The notes under the pieces were generated by a model, which did not search any database, had not been told where the DNA came from, and saw nothing but the letters and a program-made list of their open reading frames with translations. The translations under genes were made by a program, and so were the position numbers. From Chloroflexota bacterium (GTDB taxonomy: Bacteria > Chloroflexota > Dehalococcoidia > Bin125): DNA of 30,733 nucleotides. The DNA lies in assembly GCA_026705105.1 (NCBI GenBank), contig JAPPBK010000395.1:1-30733 (forward strand), read 5' to 3'. This document shows positions 13,979 through 22,305 of the stretch, piece by piece. Positions within the stretch are counted from its first letter, which is position 1. Every line of letters begins with the position of its first letter.

Positions 13979-15957
13979 GCGCTCTCCCGCTGCTGCGCGG
14001 ACCGGAAGCGCGCATCGTCGAGCCGCTGCTCGGCCGCCTCGGCCCGGGCCGCTTCGCGCCGGACCCGGAGCGCGCCCTCGACACCCTCGATCTGAATCCG
14101 CTGGCGCAAGGCGGCGATCTCCTCCTCAAGACGGGCGCGGCGGTAGAGAAGCTCCTGCAGCTGCTCCTGCTCTTCCGGGCTGAGCTGCTCATTCGGCGGT
14201 TCCTCGGCCGCCTGTTGGGCTGCGGCAGCAGCCTGTTGCGCCCGGGCGTCAACGCGGGCCACGTACTCCTCGAGCACCGACTCGACGGAGCGCCCGGCGC
14301 GCCACGTACGGGCCGCAAACAGCAGCAGCTGTCCGAGGGCGGGCGCCAGTTCCGGGTCGGCCTGCCCGGCCGGCAGAGCGTAGCGGAGGAAGTCACCGAC
14401 CGCGGACAGAAAGCCGGCCCGCTCCTCGATCAGCAGGTCGGTTTCGATCGTCGAGTCCGTCTCGACGTCGATGCGCCAGGACGACGGCGCCTTGAGCAGG
14501 TCGGACACGCGCTGCCAGTCGGCATCGCGCTCTCCTTCGGGCTTGCTCGCGACCTCGGGCAAAAGGTCAAACGCCGACTCCTCGCGAAGGCGGTCCGACG
14601 GCACGAGGCGCGCGGTCACGCCGACCAGCAGCCGCGCCGCCTGGCGGGCGAATCGCTCGACCTTTCGCCGGCGCCGCTCGAGCCGCCGGCCGGCCGCCAG
14701 CTGGCGCCGGCGAGATTCGGTCGCGGTCCCCTGGCTCTGGGCGCCCCCGTCGAAGCCGCCGATCTCGCGGATCGAGTCAAGAGACCGGTCCCGCGAGTCG
14801 TACAAAGCCCCCAGGGCGCTCACGATCGGATCGGTCGGCACGAACTGGATCAGGCTGGCAAGAGTGCCGTCACCGCGGGCGGTGAGCGCCTGCAGCGTGT
14901 CGACGCCGACGAGGTCCTGGTCGTCGTCGTCGAGGATCCGTGCCAGCTGCGGCGCGCTGTTGTCGTAAGCACCGCGGACCTTGAGTCTCCGGATCATGTC
15001 GCCGATCCGTTCGCTCGACTTCTCGACCTCGTCGGACAGTTTCTTCACCTGGCCCCAGTCGGCGATCGGGACCAGGCTTTCGTTTGAGCGGCTGCCCCAG
15101 ACGATGGCGAAGGGGAAGAACTCCGGCAGCCGGTAGGGATCCGTCCGTCGCTCGAGCAGCTCGTCGATGCCGGGGCTCAGCATGATCCGGGTGCGCGACG
15201 GCGCGTCCCAGATCTCCCAGACCAGAACGGAGTCGTCGGCGCCGCCGGCCTCAGTGCCCAGACCGTAGCCATCGTCGTCGGTCATGTTCGGGTGCGGTTT
15301 CCCCTCGCGGCCAAACCGTCGCCGGAAAGCCATCGGCGTCATGAGCGCCCGCCGGCCGATCCAGCCGTGACGCATCAACTCGTGCAGGGTGCGGTGGTTG
15401 GAGTGGGCGAGATCGGACCAGTGAATGTAGTCAACGACGGCGATCTCGTCGGTCGTTTCGCCGACCCAGAGGCCGACGTCCGGCCCGTCGGCAACGACGA
15501 ACTGGCGCGGCACGGGCATCCCGTCCGGCGCAATCCATTCGTCGCCGCGGCGCGTGACCGAGATGTCAGGTTGCTGCTCTCCGTCGTAGCGCACGCAGAC
15601 GGCGCCGCGGCCGACCAGTACCAGGTCGAGCACGGCTCGGCCGATCGCCTCGTCGTAACCGCTGGGCTCCATCGTCGCCGAGGCGCTGCGCTGCAGAACC
15701 TCGGCCGCTAGCCGGCCGTCCGGATCGGCGTCGCGGTGGCGCCGGCGGGCGACGATCGAGGGCGGCTGGGCGTACAGTGCCGGCAGAGCGCTCTCCGCGT
15801 GCGACCAGAGCGTCGCGTACAGCGGCGCCTCGTCAAACTTCGGGGCGAAGTCCCGCACGATCGATTTCGCGCCGCGGCGCCAGTCCTTGGATCGCCGGTC
15901 ATGGTCGGCGATCCCGTCGAGCCAGTATGGCGAGCGATTGCGGTCGCGGGCCGGCAT
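13975..15957 (-). CDS. portal protein
   Basis: This 660-aa protein starts at ATG 15957 (TGATG overlap). The sequence is portal-like: an N-terminal helical region around KSIVRDFAPKFDEAPLYATL, a wing/clip region with DDSVLVWEIWDAPSRTRIML, a stem-type helix WGQVKKLSDEVEKSSERIGD, and a long C-terminal coiled coil rich in Ala, Gln, Glu and Arg from about residue 560, likely the barrel. It lies directly between the adaptor-type gene and the terminase, as in many podoviruses (for example BPP-1-like phages). The portal forms the dodecameric DNA channel at one capsid vertex. Confidence 0.85.
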   Translation of the reverse strand: MPARDRNRSPYWLDGIADHDRRSKDWRRGAKSIVRDFAPKFDEAPLYATLWSHAESALPALYAQPPSIVARRRHRDADPDGRLAAEVLQRSASATMEPSGYDEAIGRAVLDLVLVGRGAVCVRYDGEQQPDISVTRRGDEWIAPDGMPVPRQFVVADGPDVGLWVGETTDEIAVVDYIHWSDLAHSNHRTLHELMRHGWIGRRALMTPMAFRRRFGREGKPHPNMTDDDGYGLGTEAGGADDSVLVWEIWDAPSRTRIMLSPGIDELLERRTDPYRLPEFFPFAIVWGSRSNESLVPIADWGQVKKLSDEVEKSSERIGDMIRRLKVRGAYDNSAPQLARILDDDDQDLVGVDTLQALTARGDGTLASLIQFVPTDPIVSALGALYDSRDRSLDSIREIGGFDGGAQSQGTATESRRRQLAAGRRLERRRRKVERFARQAARLLVGVTARLVPSDRLREESAFDLLPEVASKPEGERDADWQRVSDLLKAPSSWRIDVETDSTIETDLLIEERAGFLSAVGDFLRYALPAGQADPELAPALGQLLLFAARTWRAGRSVESVLEEYVARVDARAQQAAAAAQQAAEEPPNEQLSPEEQEQLQELLYRRARLEEEIAALRQRIQIEGVEGALRVRREAARAEAAEQRLDDARFRSAQQRESA

Positions 15958-17021
15958 CAGAGCGTGACCGACAGGAGGCTGCCGCCACCGCCATAAACGG
16001 ACGGGTCGAGGCGGTTGTTGGTAGTCCATACCTGCAGCTCGAGGCCGTGCAGGGATCCGTTTGCGCGGCGCCCGAACCCCCCGATCTGGCCCGTACCCCC
16101 GAGCGTGATCTCGGACAACGTGCCCGCGGAAACGGCCAGCGCAACGCCCACGTGGCCGGCTGCAGTCCGTGCCGGAATGCGGTGGTCGCCGAGACCCTGC
16201 CCGGGCACCCACTGCCGGAGTTCCTCGCCGGTCGGCTGGGCGCCGTCGGACCATCCTACGTAGATGGTCGGCCCGTGGGTGCTGGGCGCCGGCGCGCCGC
16301 CACTGCCCTGGGGTTCGACGATCGTCAGGCCGCCGATTCCCGGGCCGGCCAGTGGGCGCCGTGGTCCGATGGAAGCCCGGGTCCGGCCGACCGCCTGGCC
16401 GAAGGCGCGATCGCGCTCGAGCTCCGCCTGGCCGAGCGTCGGTACGAAGTCGAGCTCGAGCTGCTGGCGGAGGCGCCATTCCAGGCCGAGCTCGAGAAGC
16501 CGAGCCAGCAGGATCGGCACGTTGCCGTCCGCCTCGACCCGCGCCTGGGAGGCCTCCGCCCCGTCGCTGACGGCGACCCAATGCTGCGACACGTAGGAGA
16601 GCGTCAGAGTGCCGCTCACCCGCGGCCAGAGCGCAATTCGGGTTTCGAGCCCGTTGTTGACGATCCACCAGACCGTCCGGGAGAGCCACCACTGCCCGCG
16701 GTCGACCTGGGCGATTTCCTGCGGCGTCAGCGGGCCGGCAAGCGCGTCATAGTCGCCAGACCACCAGACGGTTCCCTCGATCACCTGGGCAACGCCAGCC
16801 GGCAGCAGGTAGTTCTCGGCGCCGTTGAGGTCGATCTCGTGGTCGATCGTGAGTTCCGGCCAGCCCTGGCCCCACGGTCCGCGAAGCGCGACCAGCTCCT
16901 CGCCCGCGCGGTTCAGGTGCGCGAGGACCGCGGCGCCGTCTTCCGAGGTCAGGGAATCGGGCTGTTCCGTGCCCGCGGCCGCCGAGGCCGCCCGCGCGAT
17001 GTCGATCGCCCGAGCCAGCAT
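15957..17021 (-). CDS. head-tail adaptor-like protein with extra beta domain
   Basis: This 354-aa protein starts at ATG 17021. The N-terminal 220 residues have the pattern of podophage adaptor/tail-tubular proteins: a helical start (ARAIDIARAASAAAG), a strand-turn LNGAENYLLPAGVAQVIEGTV, then PLTPQEIAQVDRG. About 110 further residues (from roughly 240) are Gly-rich and beta, beginning GPTIYVGWSDG, and may be a decoration or attachment domain. Position immediately upstream of portal supports a connector role. The C-terminal extension is longer than the family usually has. Confidence 0.65.
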   Translation of the reverse strand: MLARAIDIARAASAAAGTEQPDSLTSEDGAAVLAHLNRAGEELVALRGPWGQGWPELTIDHEIDLNGAENYLLPAGVAQVIEGTVWWSGDYDALAGPLTPQEIAQVDRGQWWLSRTVWWIVNNGLETRIALWPRVSGTLTLSYVSQHWVAVSDGAEASQARVEADGNVPILLARLLELGLEWRLRQQLELDFVPTLGQAELERDRAFGQAVGRTRASIGPRRPLAGPGIGGLTIVEPQGSGGAPAPSTHGPTIYVGWSDGAQPTGEELRQWVPGQGLGDHRIPARTAAGHVGVALAVSAGTLSEITLGGTGQIGGFGRRANGSLHGLELQVWTTNNRLDPSVYGGGGSLLSVTL

Positions 17022-17036
17022 GGCGTACGACCCGGG

Positions 17037-17672
17037 TCAGTTGGCCTTCGACGCCCGACCGGTGCGCTTCTTGCGCGCCGCAGGTTTCTTCGGGGGCGTG
17101 GCGGCCCCTGGGGGAGCCTCCGCCGGTGACGCTTCCGCGGCCGCGGCTTCCGGATCTGGGTGCGGGGGTTTCTGGGCTTCGCTCTGCGCCTCGAGCTGTG
17201 CGCGGAGCTCGGCCAGTTCGGCCGCCTGGGCCGCCGATTCCTGCCGCTGTTCCTCGAGCTGGCGGTTCAGATCATCGAACTGCGCGCCGCGCTCCCGCAG
17301 TTCCAGCTCCTCAACCGCCCGGTCCCGGATCTTCTGAATGCCCGGCATGCGCATCGTCGTCAGCTGCTCGTCGGAGATTGCCGCCAGGCGCTCCAGCGAC
17401 GTGAACTCCTTGGTGGCCAGGCGCTGGGCGATCACCGGGTCGATCCACGGCAGCATTTCGATTGGCGTGCCGATGGGATCCTGGCCCTGCTCGTACGCCT
17501 TCCACTCTTTCACGTAGTGCTCCCGGTACGTCGTCTCGACGCCCTCGATCACCACAAGCTTATCAACCGGGAACTCGCGGGTCGTGTTGCGGTCGATCTT
17601 CACCCGCACAATGTCGGTCCCGCGGACCGGATCGTGCAGGAACTGGACAGGGATGGTCGCGGTTTGCGGCAT
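17037..17672 (-). CDS. helix-hairpin-helix-like / coiled-coil phage protein
   Basis: This 211-aa protein starts at ATG 17672 (TGATG overlap). Residues 1-75 are beta-rich. Residues 85-125 (SLERLAAISDEQLTTMRMPG, then IQKIRDRA) resemble helix-hairpin-helix sequences that bind DNA non-specifically. Residues 125-165 are a Gln/Glu coiled coil. The tail is Pro/Ala/Lys-rich and basic (PPKKPAARKKRTGRASKAN), a likely DNA-contacting tail. Placement between capsid and adaptor genes suggests a head-associated or head-completion protein, although no such family is recognised with certainty. Confidence 0.6.
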   Translation of the reverse strand: MPQTATIPVQFLHDPVRGTDIVRVKIDRNTTREFPVDKLVVIEGVETTYREHYVKEWKAYEQGQDPIGTPIEMLPWIDPVIAQRLATKEFTSLERLAAISDEQLTTMRMPGIQKIRDRAVEELELRERGAQFDDLNRQLEEQRQESAAQAAELAELRAQLEAQSEAQKPPHPDPEAAAAEASPAEAPPGAATPPKKPAARKKRTGRASKAN

Positions 17673-18118
17673 CAGAGGTCGTAGTACGGAAAGTTCAGAA
17701 ACGCAGGGGCGGTGCCGGCGCTAGAGCCGCGTGCGGTGGTGAGCCAGATGCCCTTGATCTTCTTCTGGCTCGAGCTCGCGTCGTCGAGCGTGCCCGCTGT
17801 GGCGCTCGTGAAGAGGGCGACGTTCGCCGCGCAGTTCGCGCCGACCATCAGTTCCGCGAGCGGGCCGTAGAGCTGCAGCCAGGCCCACTTGCCGACGCCC
17901 AGGTCGACGTGCGGCACGCCGACGCGAGCGGCCGTCGTGGCCACGCGTGTCGGTCGGCAGCTGGCGTCCTCGTGCACTTCGGCTGCTTCGTGGGCGTCGA
18001 GCGCGGCGCCGGTGTTCTCGAGGTAGATGCCCACGAGACCCGCGGCGTCGAACGCGAGATCCCCGGGCGTGTAGAGCGGGCTGTCGTCGACCTTTTCCCA
18101 GTTGAAGATGGTCTGCAT
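17672..18118 (-). CDS. probable capsid-associated protein, 148 aa
   Basis: ATG 18118 lies 7 bp after the major capsid protein stop, and the stop overlaps the next start. The protein is mixed alpha/beta, with two cysteines (C54, C95) and a Gly/Ser-rich C-terminus (TTARGSSAGTAPAFLNFPYY). Directly downstream of the capsid gene, small proteins of this kind are usually decoration or stabilisation factors. I infer that role from synteny only. Confidence 0.6.
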   Translation of the reverse strand: MQTIFNWEKVDDSPLYTPGDLAFDAAGLVGIYLENTGAALDAHEAAEVHEDASCRPTRVATTAARVGVPHVDLGVGKWAWLQLYGPLAELMVGANCAANVALFTSATAGTLDDASSSQKKIKGIWLTTARGSSAGTAPAFLNFPYYDL

Positions 18119-18125
18119 TGAGTCG

Positions 18126-19088
18126 CTATCTCCCGTCGAGAACGCCCTGCAGCCGCAGGTTGGAGCCGCAGAGCGCGCCCATCCAGTAGAGCCAGCTCAC
18201 GTCGCCGTCGATGTCGATCGGCCGGCCGGCCTCCTCCGGAACCATGTCGCGATTGCGGTGCGAGCGCAGGGCCAGAAAGTCGGTGTTGAGAAAGTAGGCG
18301 TGACTGGCGGGGCAGTTGCCGCCGACGCCGCCGGCGAGCACCGCATCCGCCGTGCCGATCCGCATGTTCTCGAAGCCGGCCCGCGTCATGTCGTTGTCCG
18401 GGTTCTCGGTGATGAAGCGCTGCTGCGCCTGGAGACCGTCCTGCAACATCCCGTAGAGGTGATCGTCCATGGCGATCAGGTCGACCCGGTCGCTGCCGCG
18501 GGTCGTGTTCCGCTGCACCTTCTGGCAGAGGCTCACGATGTTGGCCTTGGTGGCCGTTTCGTCGAGCACGTAGTTGCGCCACCATTCCTCGGTCGCCCGA
18601 TCGATGCCTCCGATCATGCCCGACGTCGGCGACGTCGAAAGCAGCAGCTGCAGGCCGCCGATCTGCTTCCCGTTGTCGCCCGTGCCGTCGGAAAACAGTG
18701 CCTCGTCCATCTTGTTCGACATGGTCCGCGAGGCATTCCGGATCTTGCCGGCGATCGCGTCGACCTGGCGTTCGGAGCCCCGGTTCTGCATCCGGAGAAG
18801 ACCGGAAATCGCCACGGCGACGCCAGCCTGCTTCCAGGAGAAGATCGCGCCCGTGAGGACCTCGGACAGGACCACCTGGAGCCGTTCGAATCCGGCGTAC
18901 CAGGCAAACGATTCGTTCTCGGCGTAGTCGAGCTCCTCGAGAATCTCGGTGCCGCCGTCGATACGGGTCGACCGGCCCTTCCGGCGGAGTCGCTCGAGGA
19001 CCGGGATGTTCGCGGACACGTTGTCGGAGATCTCCCGGCTGTGGCGCCGGATCGTCGTCGCGACCGCTTCGCTGATCGGCACAGGCAT
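18126..19088 (-). CDS. major capsid protein (HK97-type fold expected)
   Basis: This 320-aa protein has features of podovirus major capsid proteins. An N-terminal arm is followed by GGTEILEELDYAENESFAWYAGFERL, a pattern shared by many phage capsid proteins, then a spine-helix region around residues 100-125 and TSGMIGGIDRATEEWWRNYV. A P-domain-like strand region (DRVDLIAMDDHLYGML) and a beta C-terminus follow. It lies immediately after the scaffold gene and before the decoration-like gene. No protease or delta domain is fused; scaffolding appears to be a separate gene. Confidence 0.85.
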   Translation of the reverse strand: MPVPISEAVATTIRRHSREISDNVSANIPVLERLRRKGRSTRIDGGTEILEELDYAENESFAWYAGFERLQVVLSEVLTGAIFSWKQAGVAVAISGLLRMQNRGSERQVDAIAGKIRNASRTMSNKMDEALFSDGTGDNGKQIGGLQLLLSTSPTSGMIGGIDRATEEWWRNYVLDETATKANIVSLCQKVQRNTTRGSDRVDLIAMDDHLYGMLQDGLQAQQRFITENPDNDMTRAGFENMRIGTADAVLAGGVGGNCPASHAYFLNTDFLALRSHRNRDMVPEEAGRPIDIDGDVSWLYWMGALCGSNLRLQGVLDGR

Positions 19089-20042
19089 CTACTGAATCAA
19101 CTCCCTGAGTGTGTCTTCCATGGAACCAGTGGTCGGGCCGCCGGCGGCGGCGCCGTTGAGGCCGCCCAGCGCTTCGCGCCGCTGCTGCAGTTGCTCACGC
19201 CGGCCCTGCTGCATCTTCTCGCGCAGCGCCGGGTGTGCCCAGACGGCGGCGTCGTAGAGGTCCTGCAGCGTGCCAACCGGCATTCCCTGACGCATCCGGA
19301 CCTCGGCAAGCGCCATCATGTCGCCCCGAACCTCGTCATAGTGAGGCCGGAGCAGCTGGCCGTCCTCGCCGCGGGCCGACCGGAACTGCTCGAGCTCGGC
19401 CATGCCCTCGGCCTGGCCGGCCGGCGGCATGGAGCCGCGCATCGTCTGCAGCTCCTGCCGAAGAGGTCCGATAGCCCGCTCGATCGCGGCGCCGAAGCCG
19501 AGCGGATCGGCCGCCAACGCGTCCTGTTCCGACGGGATCTCGTAGTCGCCGGTCATGCGGTCAATCAGCCCCCGTCGTTCGGCCGGTGAGCCGTACCGGA
19601 GCGTCTGCTCGGCCCGCAGCAGCCCGTCGATGATCGTGTCAATGCCGACGCCCAGCTGGTCGGCGTACGGCTGCCATCGCTCGGCCACCAGCTGGACAGG
19701 CGACGGCTGCGTGCGCTCGAGCACCCACTGCTGGGTCTCCCGGTCAAGTGCGCGGAATCGCTCGCGATCGGCGGCCGACCATCCGGCCGGGGCCAGAAGC
19801 GGGGACGCGGTCGACTGGTCGCCCGCAGCGGCGGCCGCGTCGCCAGCAGCGGCCGCGTCTCCGGACGCCGGCGAGCCGGTTTCTCCGGTCGGTGCCGCAG
19901 TGCCGCCCGGGGACGCCTCCGCGGCGTTCTCGCCCGGCGCTGGCGGGCGACCCGGGAAGAGCCCTGTCGAGCTCGAGGCCTCATCCGCAGGAGGTGTACC
20001 TAGTCCCCCTGATTCAGCCTGGGTGTTATTCATGGTCGGCAC
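19089..20042 (-). CDS. scaffolding protein
   Basis: This 317-aa protein has a low-complexity Ala/Gly/Pro/Ser-rich N-terminus (about residues 1-85). The remainder is highly helical and charged (DRERFRALDRETQQWVLERT, REKMQQGRREQLQQRREALGG), the composition of internal scaffolding proteins. It ends one base before the capsid gene start, the canonical scaffold-capsid arrangement. GTG 20042 has GGGGAT at good spacing and lies 4 bp after the upstream stop. ATG 20033 is the alternative start. Confidence 0.75.
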   Translation of the reverse strand: MPTMNNTQAESGGLGTPPADEASSSTGLFPGRPPAPGENAAEASPGGTAAPTGETGSPASGDAAAAGDAAAAAGDQSTASPLLAPAGWSAADRERFRALDRETQQWVLERTQPSPVQLVAERWQPYADQLGVGIDTIIDGLLRAEQTLRYGSPAERRGLIDRMTGDYEIPSEQDALAADPLGFGAAIERAIGPLRQELQTMRGSMPPAGQAEGMAELEQFRSARGEDGQLLRPHYDEVRGDMMALAEVRMRQGMPVGTLQDLYDAAVWAHPALREKMQQGRREQLQQRREALGGLNGAAAGGPTTGSMEDTLRELIQ

Positions 20043-20046
20043 TGTA

Positions 20047-21648
20047 TCATCCCCAAATGCGCTGGGAGCCGTCGTAAACCACGACGACCCGCTGATCGCC
20101 CACGTCGATCGCCTCGAGAACCGTGTTGCCGATCTGGACGCCCCCCGGCGCCGCGGTGACCGTGATGGTCACGCGATCCGTGGCGCGGACGCGGTTGTTG
20201 GTGACCTGGAGCTCGAGCACGATCGTTCGGTCGTCGTCGCCAGGCTCAATCTGCGGGGCCGTGAATTCCGGCTGCGCGATCGCGGCGTTGTTCAGCGTGC
20301 CACCGGTGCCCGAGATCCGCACCCAGGCGTAGGTCGTGGCGCCATGCGGTCTGGTGATCATTCCGGCGCCATCGAGCACGATCGTTTCGCCCGCGGCAAC
20401 TTCCCGGTTCGGGCCGGCATCCGCGGTGACGATCGTGGCGTCGGGAGCGCCAACATCGATGACGACCTGGTCGGTCGATCGGACGCCGTGGTTGGTGACC
20501 TCGAGTTCGTAGACGAATCGGAGATTGGCGCCGCCTGGAGCGATCGTTGGCGCCGTGAACTTCGGCGCGGCAATCGCCGCGTCGTCGAGGGAACCCCCGG
20601 CGCCGGAGACCTTGCGCCATGCGTAGGCCGTGGCGCCGCTGCCGTTCCGCACCGTCGCGGAGCCGTCGAGCGTGACCGTGTCGCCGCTCTGGACGCTCTT
20701 GTTCATGCCGGCCTCGGCCGCGACGGTCGTGACCGGAGCCGTCACCGTGATCGTGACCCGGTCCGTACTCGAGACGCCGTTGTTGGTCGCTTTGAGCTCG
20801 TAGACGAGGGTGCGCCGATAGCCGGCGGCCGCCGTGCCCGGCACAGGGCTCAACGTCGGCGCCGTGAACTCCGGCGTCGCCGACGTCGAGTCGTCGAGCG
20901 CGCCGCCGGTTCCGGAGATCTTCTTCCAGGCGTAGGCCGTCGACCCACTGCCGTTCTGCACCGTCGCGGAGCCGTCGAGCGTGACCGTGTCGCCGCTCTG
21001 GACGCTCTTGTTCATGCCGGCCTCGGCCGCGACGGTCGTGACCGGAGCCGTCACCGTGATCGTGACCCGGTCCGTACTCGAGACGCCGTTGTTGGTCGCT
21101 TTGAGCTCGTAGACGAAGGTCTGTCGGTAGCCGGCAGCGGAGGTGCCCGAGACGGGGTTGAGCGTCGGTGCCCTGAATGTCGGTCGCGCCACCGTCGAGC
21201 TGCTGAGGGAGTCACCCGCGGGGCCGGAAACCTTCCGCCAGGCGAACGCAGTGGCCCCGCTGCCGTTTCGCACCGTCGCGGCGCCCTCGAGCGCAACCGA
21301 GCCGCCCGAGGCGACCGTCTGATCATCGCCCGCGCTAGCCGTTACCGTCGTCGGCCTGGCGCTGAATCTGAGCGTGCCGCTCCAGGTTCGGTTCGCGTCG
21401 ACGTCTCGTACGGACCAGGGGATGCTGGCGGGATTGGGAAGAGTGGTCGGCGCCGTGCCGGTGAAGTAGTACTCACCGTCTCGGAGGTCCTGTCCTGTCG
21501 ATCGATACCGAAGGCTGTCGGGCGACGAGACGATGTTCGGATCGCCCGGACCGAGGTTGAAATCGAAGGTGCCGCGCAGAACGACGACCTCGTAGTTCCC
21601 GCTGCCGAGATAGACCGTCGGATTCCGGGTGACATAGGAGACCGCCAC
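20047..21648 (-). CDS. virion protein with four PKD/Ig-like repeats
   Basis: This 533-aa protein is read from GTG 21648, the first usable start away from the divergent gene. About 100 residues of unrelated beta sequence come first. Four units of about 95-103 aa follow (beginning near residues 102, 206, 309 and 406). Each has a TVTLDGSATV-type strand, an AYAWRKVSG strand, FTAPT, a strand like VYELKATNNGVSSTDRV, then TITVTAP. This is the PKD/Ig-like pattern. The end (VLEAIDVGDQRVVVVYDGSQ) resembles C-termini of phage tail proteins. Ig-like arrays on virions usually bind carbohydrate or host surfaces. It is placed just before the scaffold and could be a head fibre or tail appendage. Confidence 0.75.
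   Translation of the reverse strand: MAVSYVTRNPTVYLGSGNYEVVVLRGTFDFNLGPGDPNIVSSPDSLRYRSTGQDLRDGEYYFTGTAPTTLPNPASIPWSVRDVDANRTWSGTLRFSARPTTVTASAGDDQTVASGGSVALEGAATVRNGSGATAFAWRKVSGPAGDSLSSSTVARPTFRAPTLNPVSGTSAAGYRQTFVYELKATNNGVSSTDRVTITVTAPVTTVAAEAGMNKSVQSGDTVTLDGSATVQNGSGSTAYAWKKISGTGGALDDSTSATPEFTAPTLSPVPGTAAAGYRRTLVYELKATNNGVSSTDRVTITVTAPVTTVAAEAGMNKSVQSGDTVTLDGSATVRNGSGATAYAWRKVSGAGGSLDDAAIAAPKFTAPTIAPGGANLRFVYELEVTNHGVRSTDQVVIDVGAPDATIVTADAGPNREVAAGETIVLDGAGMITRPHGATTYAWVRISGTGGTLNNAAIAQPEFTAPQIEPGDDDRTIVLELQVTNNRVRATDRVTITVTAAPGGVQIGNTVLEAIDVGDQRVVVVYDGSQRIWG
20650..21116 (-). repeat. 158-bp perfect direct repeat inside the PKD-repeat gene
   Basis: Positions 20650-20807 and 20959-21116 are identical by direct comparison. 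The offset is 309 bp, exactly 103 codons. The flanks are more divergent, so identity is limited to the end of one PKD unit and the start of the next. This indicates recent duplication or gene conversion that preserved the frame. Confidence 0.9.
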
Positions 21649-21666
21649 AGCGCTAGGATCGTACCG

Positions 21667-22305
21667 ATGCCGCGCGACGGATCGGGCAGGTACGTCCGGA
21701 CGGACGGTGTGCGCACCGGGCCGAGGATCTGGCGTGATGCCGAGGGCGCCAGGATTCGCATCAACGCCTTGGACACAGATGCGCACGCCAACGACATGGC
21801 GGAGGCGATCTCGGAATCGCTTTCGCGGGATGGCCAGACGTCAGCAAGCGGCGACCAGCCGATGGCAGGACACCGGCACCTGCAGGTCGCAGGCGCCCTG
21901 CGTGTGGACCAATACGCGACGCTGGGCCAGGTTTACTCCCTCACTCCGGTCTGGGTGCCTTCGCCGGGCGTCGGCGGTACGGGCGACGCCATCCAGTTGA
22001 CCGTGCCCGGGGACCGCTCCGGCTATCGAGAGGGTTACGCGTACCTGTTTCCGGCGCGAGCCGGAAACACTGGCCCGATCACGATCGCCGAAGGCTCTCA
22101 CGGCGCCCTCTCGGCCCTGCGCGAGGATGGCCTGCCTTTCGCCGGCGGCGAGATCGTTGCAAACCAGCTGATCGCGGCGCTCTATGACGGCACCCGGTTT
22201 CTGACCAACATCGGCCGGCGCTTCTGGTCCGGCACCCAGGCGCAGCTCGACGGGATCGCGACGAAGCGCGCCGGCGTCGTCTATCTGGTCCTGCCGAGTC
22301 GCTGA
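21667..22305 (+). CDS. tail-fibre N-terminal-type protein
   Basis: This 212-aa protein starts at ATG 21667 with AGGA 8 bp upstream. The opening MPRDGSGRYVRTDGV, then HANDMAEAISESLSRDGQT, matches the common N-terminal virion-attachment region of podophage tail fibres by recollection. The following domain is beta-rich (GYREGYAYLFPARAGNTGPI) and ends with VVYLVLPSR. It is shorter than most complete fibres, so it may be an attachment or adaptor subunit. It heads the rightward operon, 18 bp from the divergent PKD gene, and overlaps the next gene by TGATG. Confidence 0.7.
   Translation: MPRDGSGRYVRTDGVRTGPRIWRDAEGARIRINALDTDAHANDMAEAISESLSRDGQTSASGDQPMAGHRHLQVAGALRVDQYATLGQVYSLTPVWVPSPGVGGTGDAIQLTVPGDRSGYREGYAYLFPARAGNTGPITIAEGSHGALSALREDGLPFAGGEIVANQLIAALYDGTRFLTNIGRRFWSGTQAQLDGIATKRAGVVYLVLPSR

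Noticed and set aside
19555..21660. Long rightward open frame across the PKD-repeat and scaffold genes
   Set aside because: It is open because of high GC opposite a real leftward gene. The part before ATG 21667 is Arg/Asp-rich shadow sequence.
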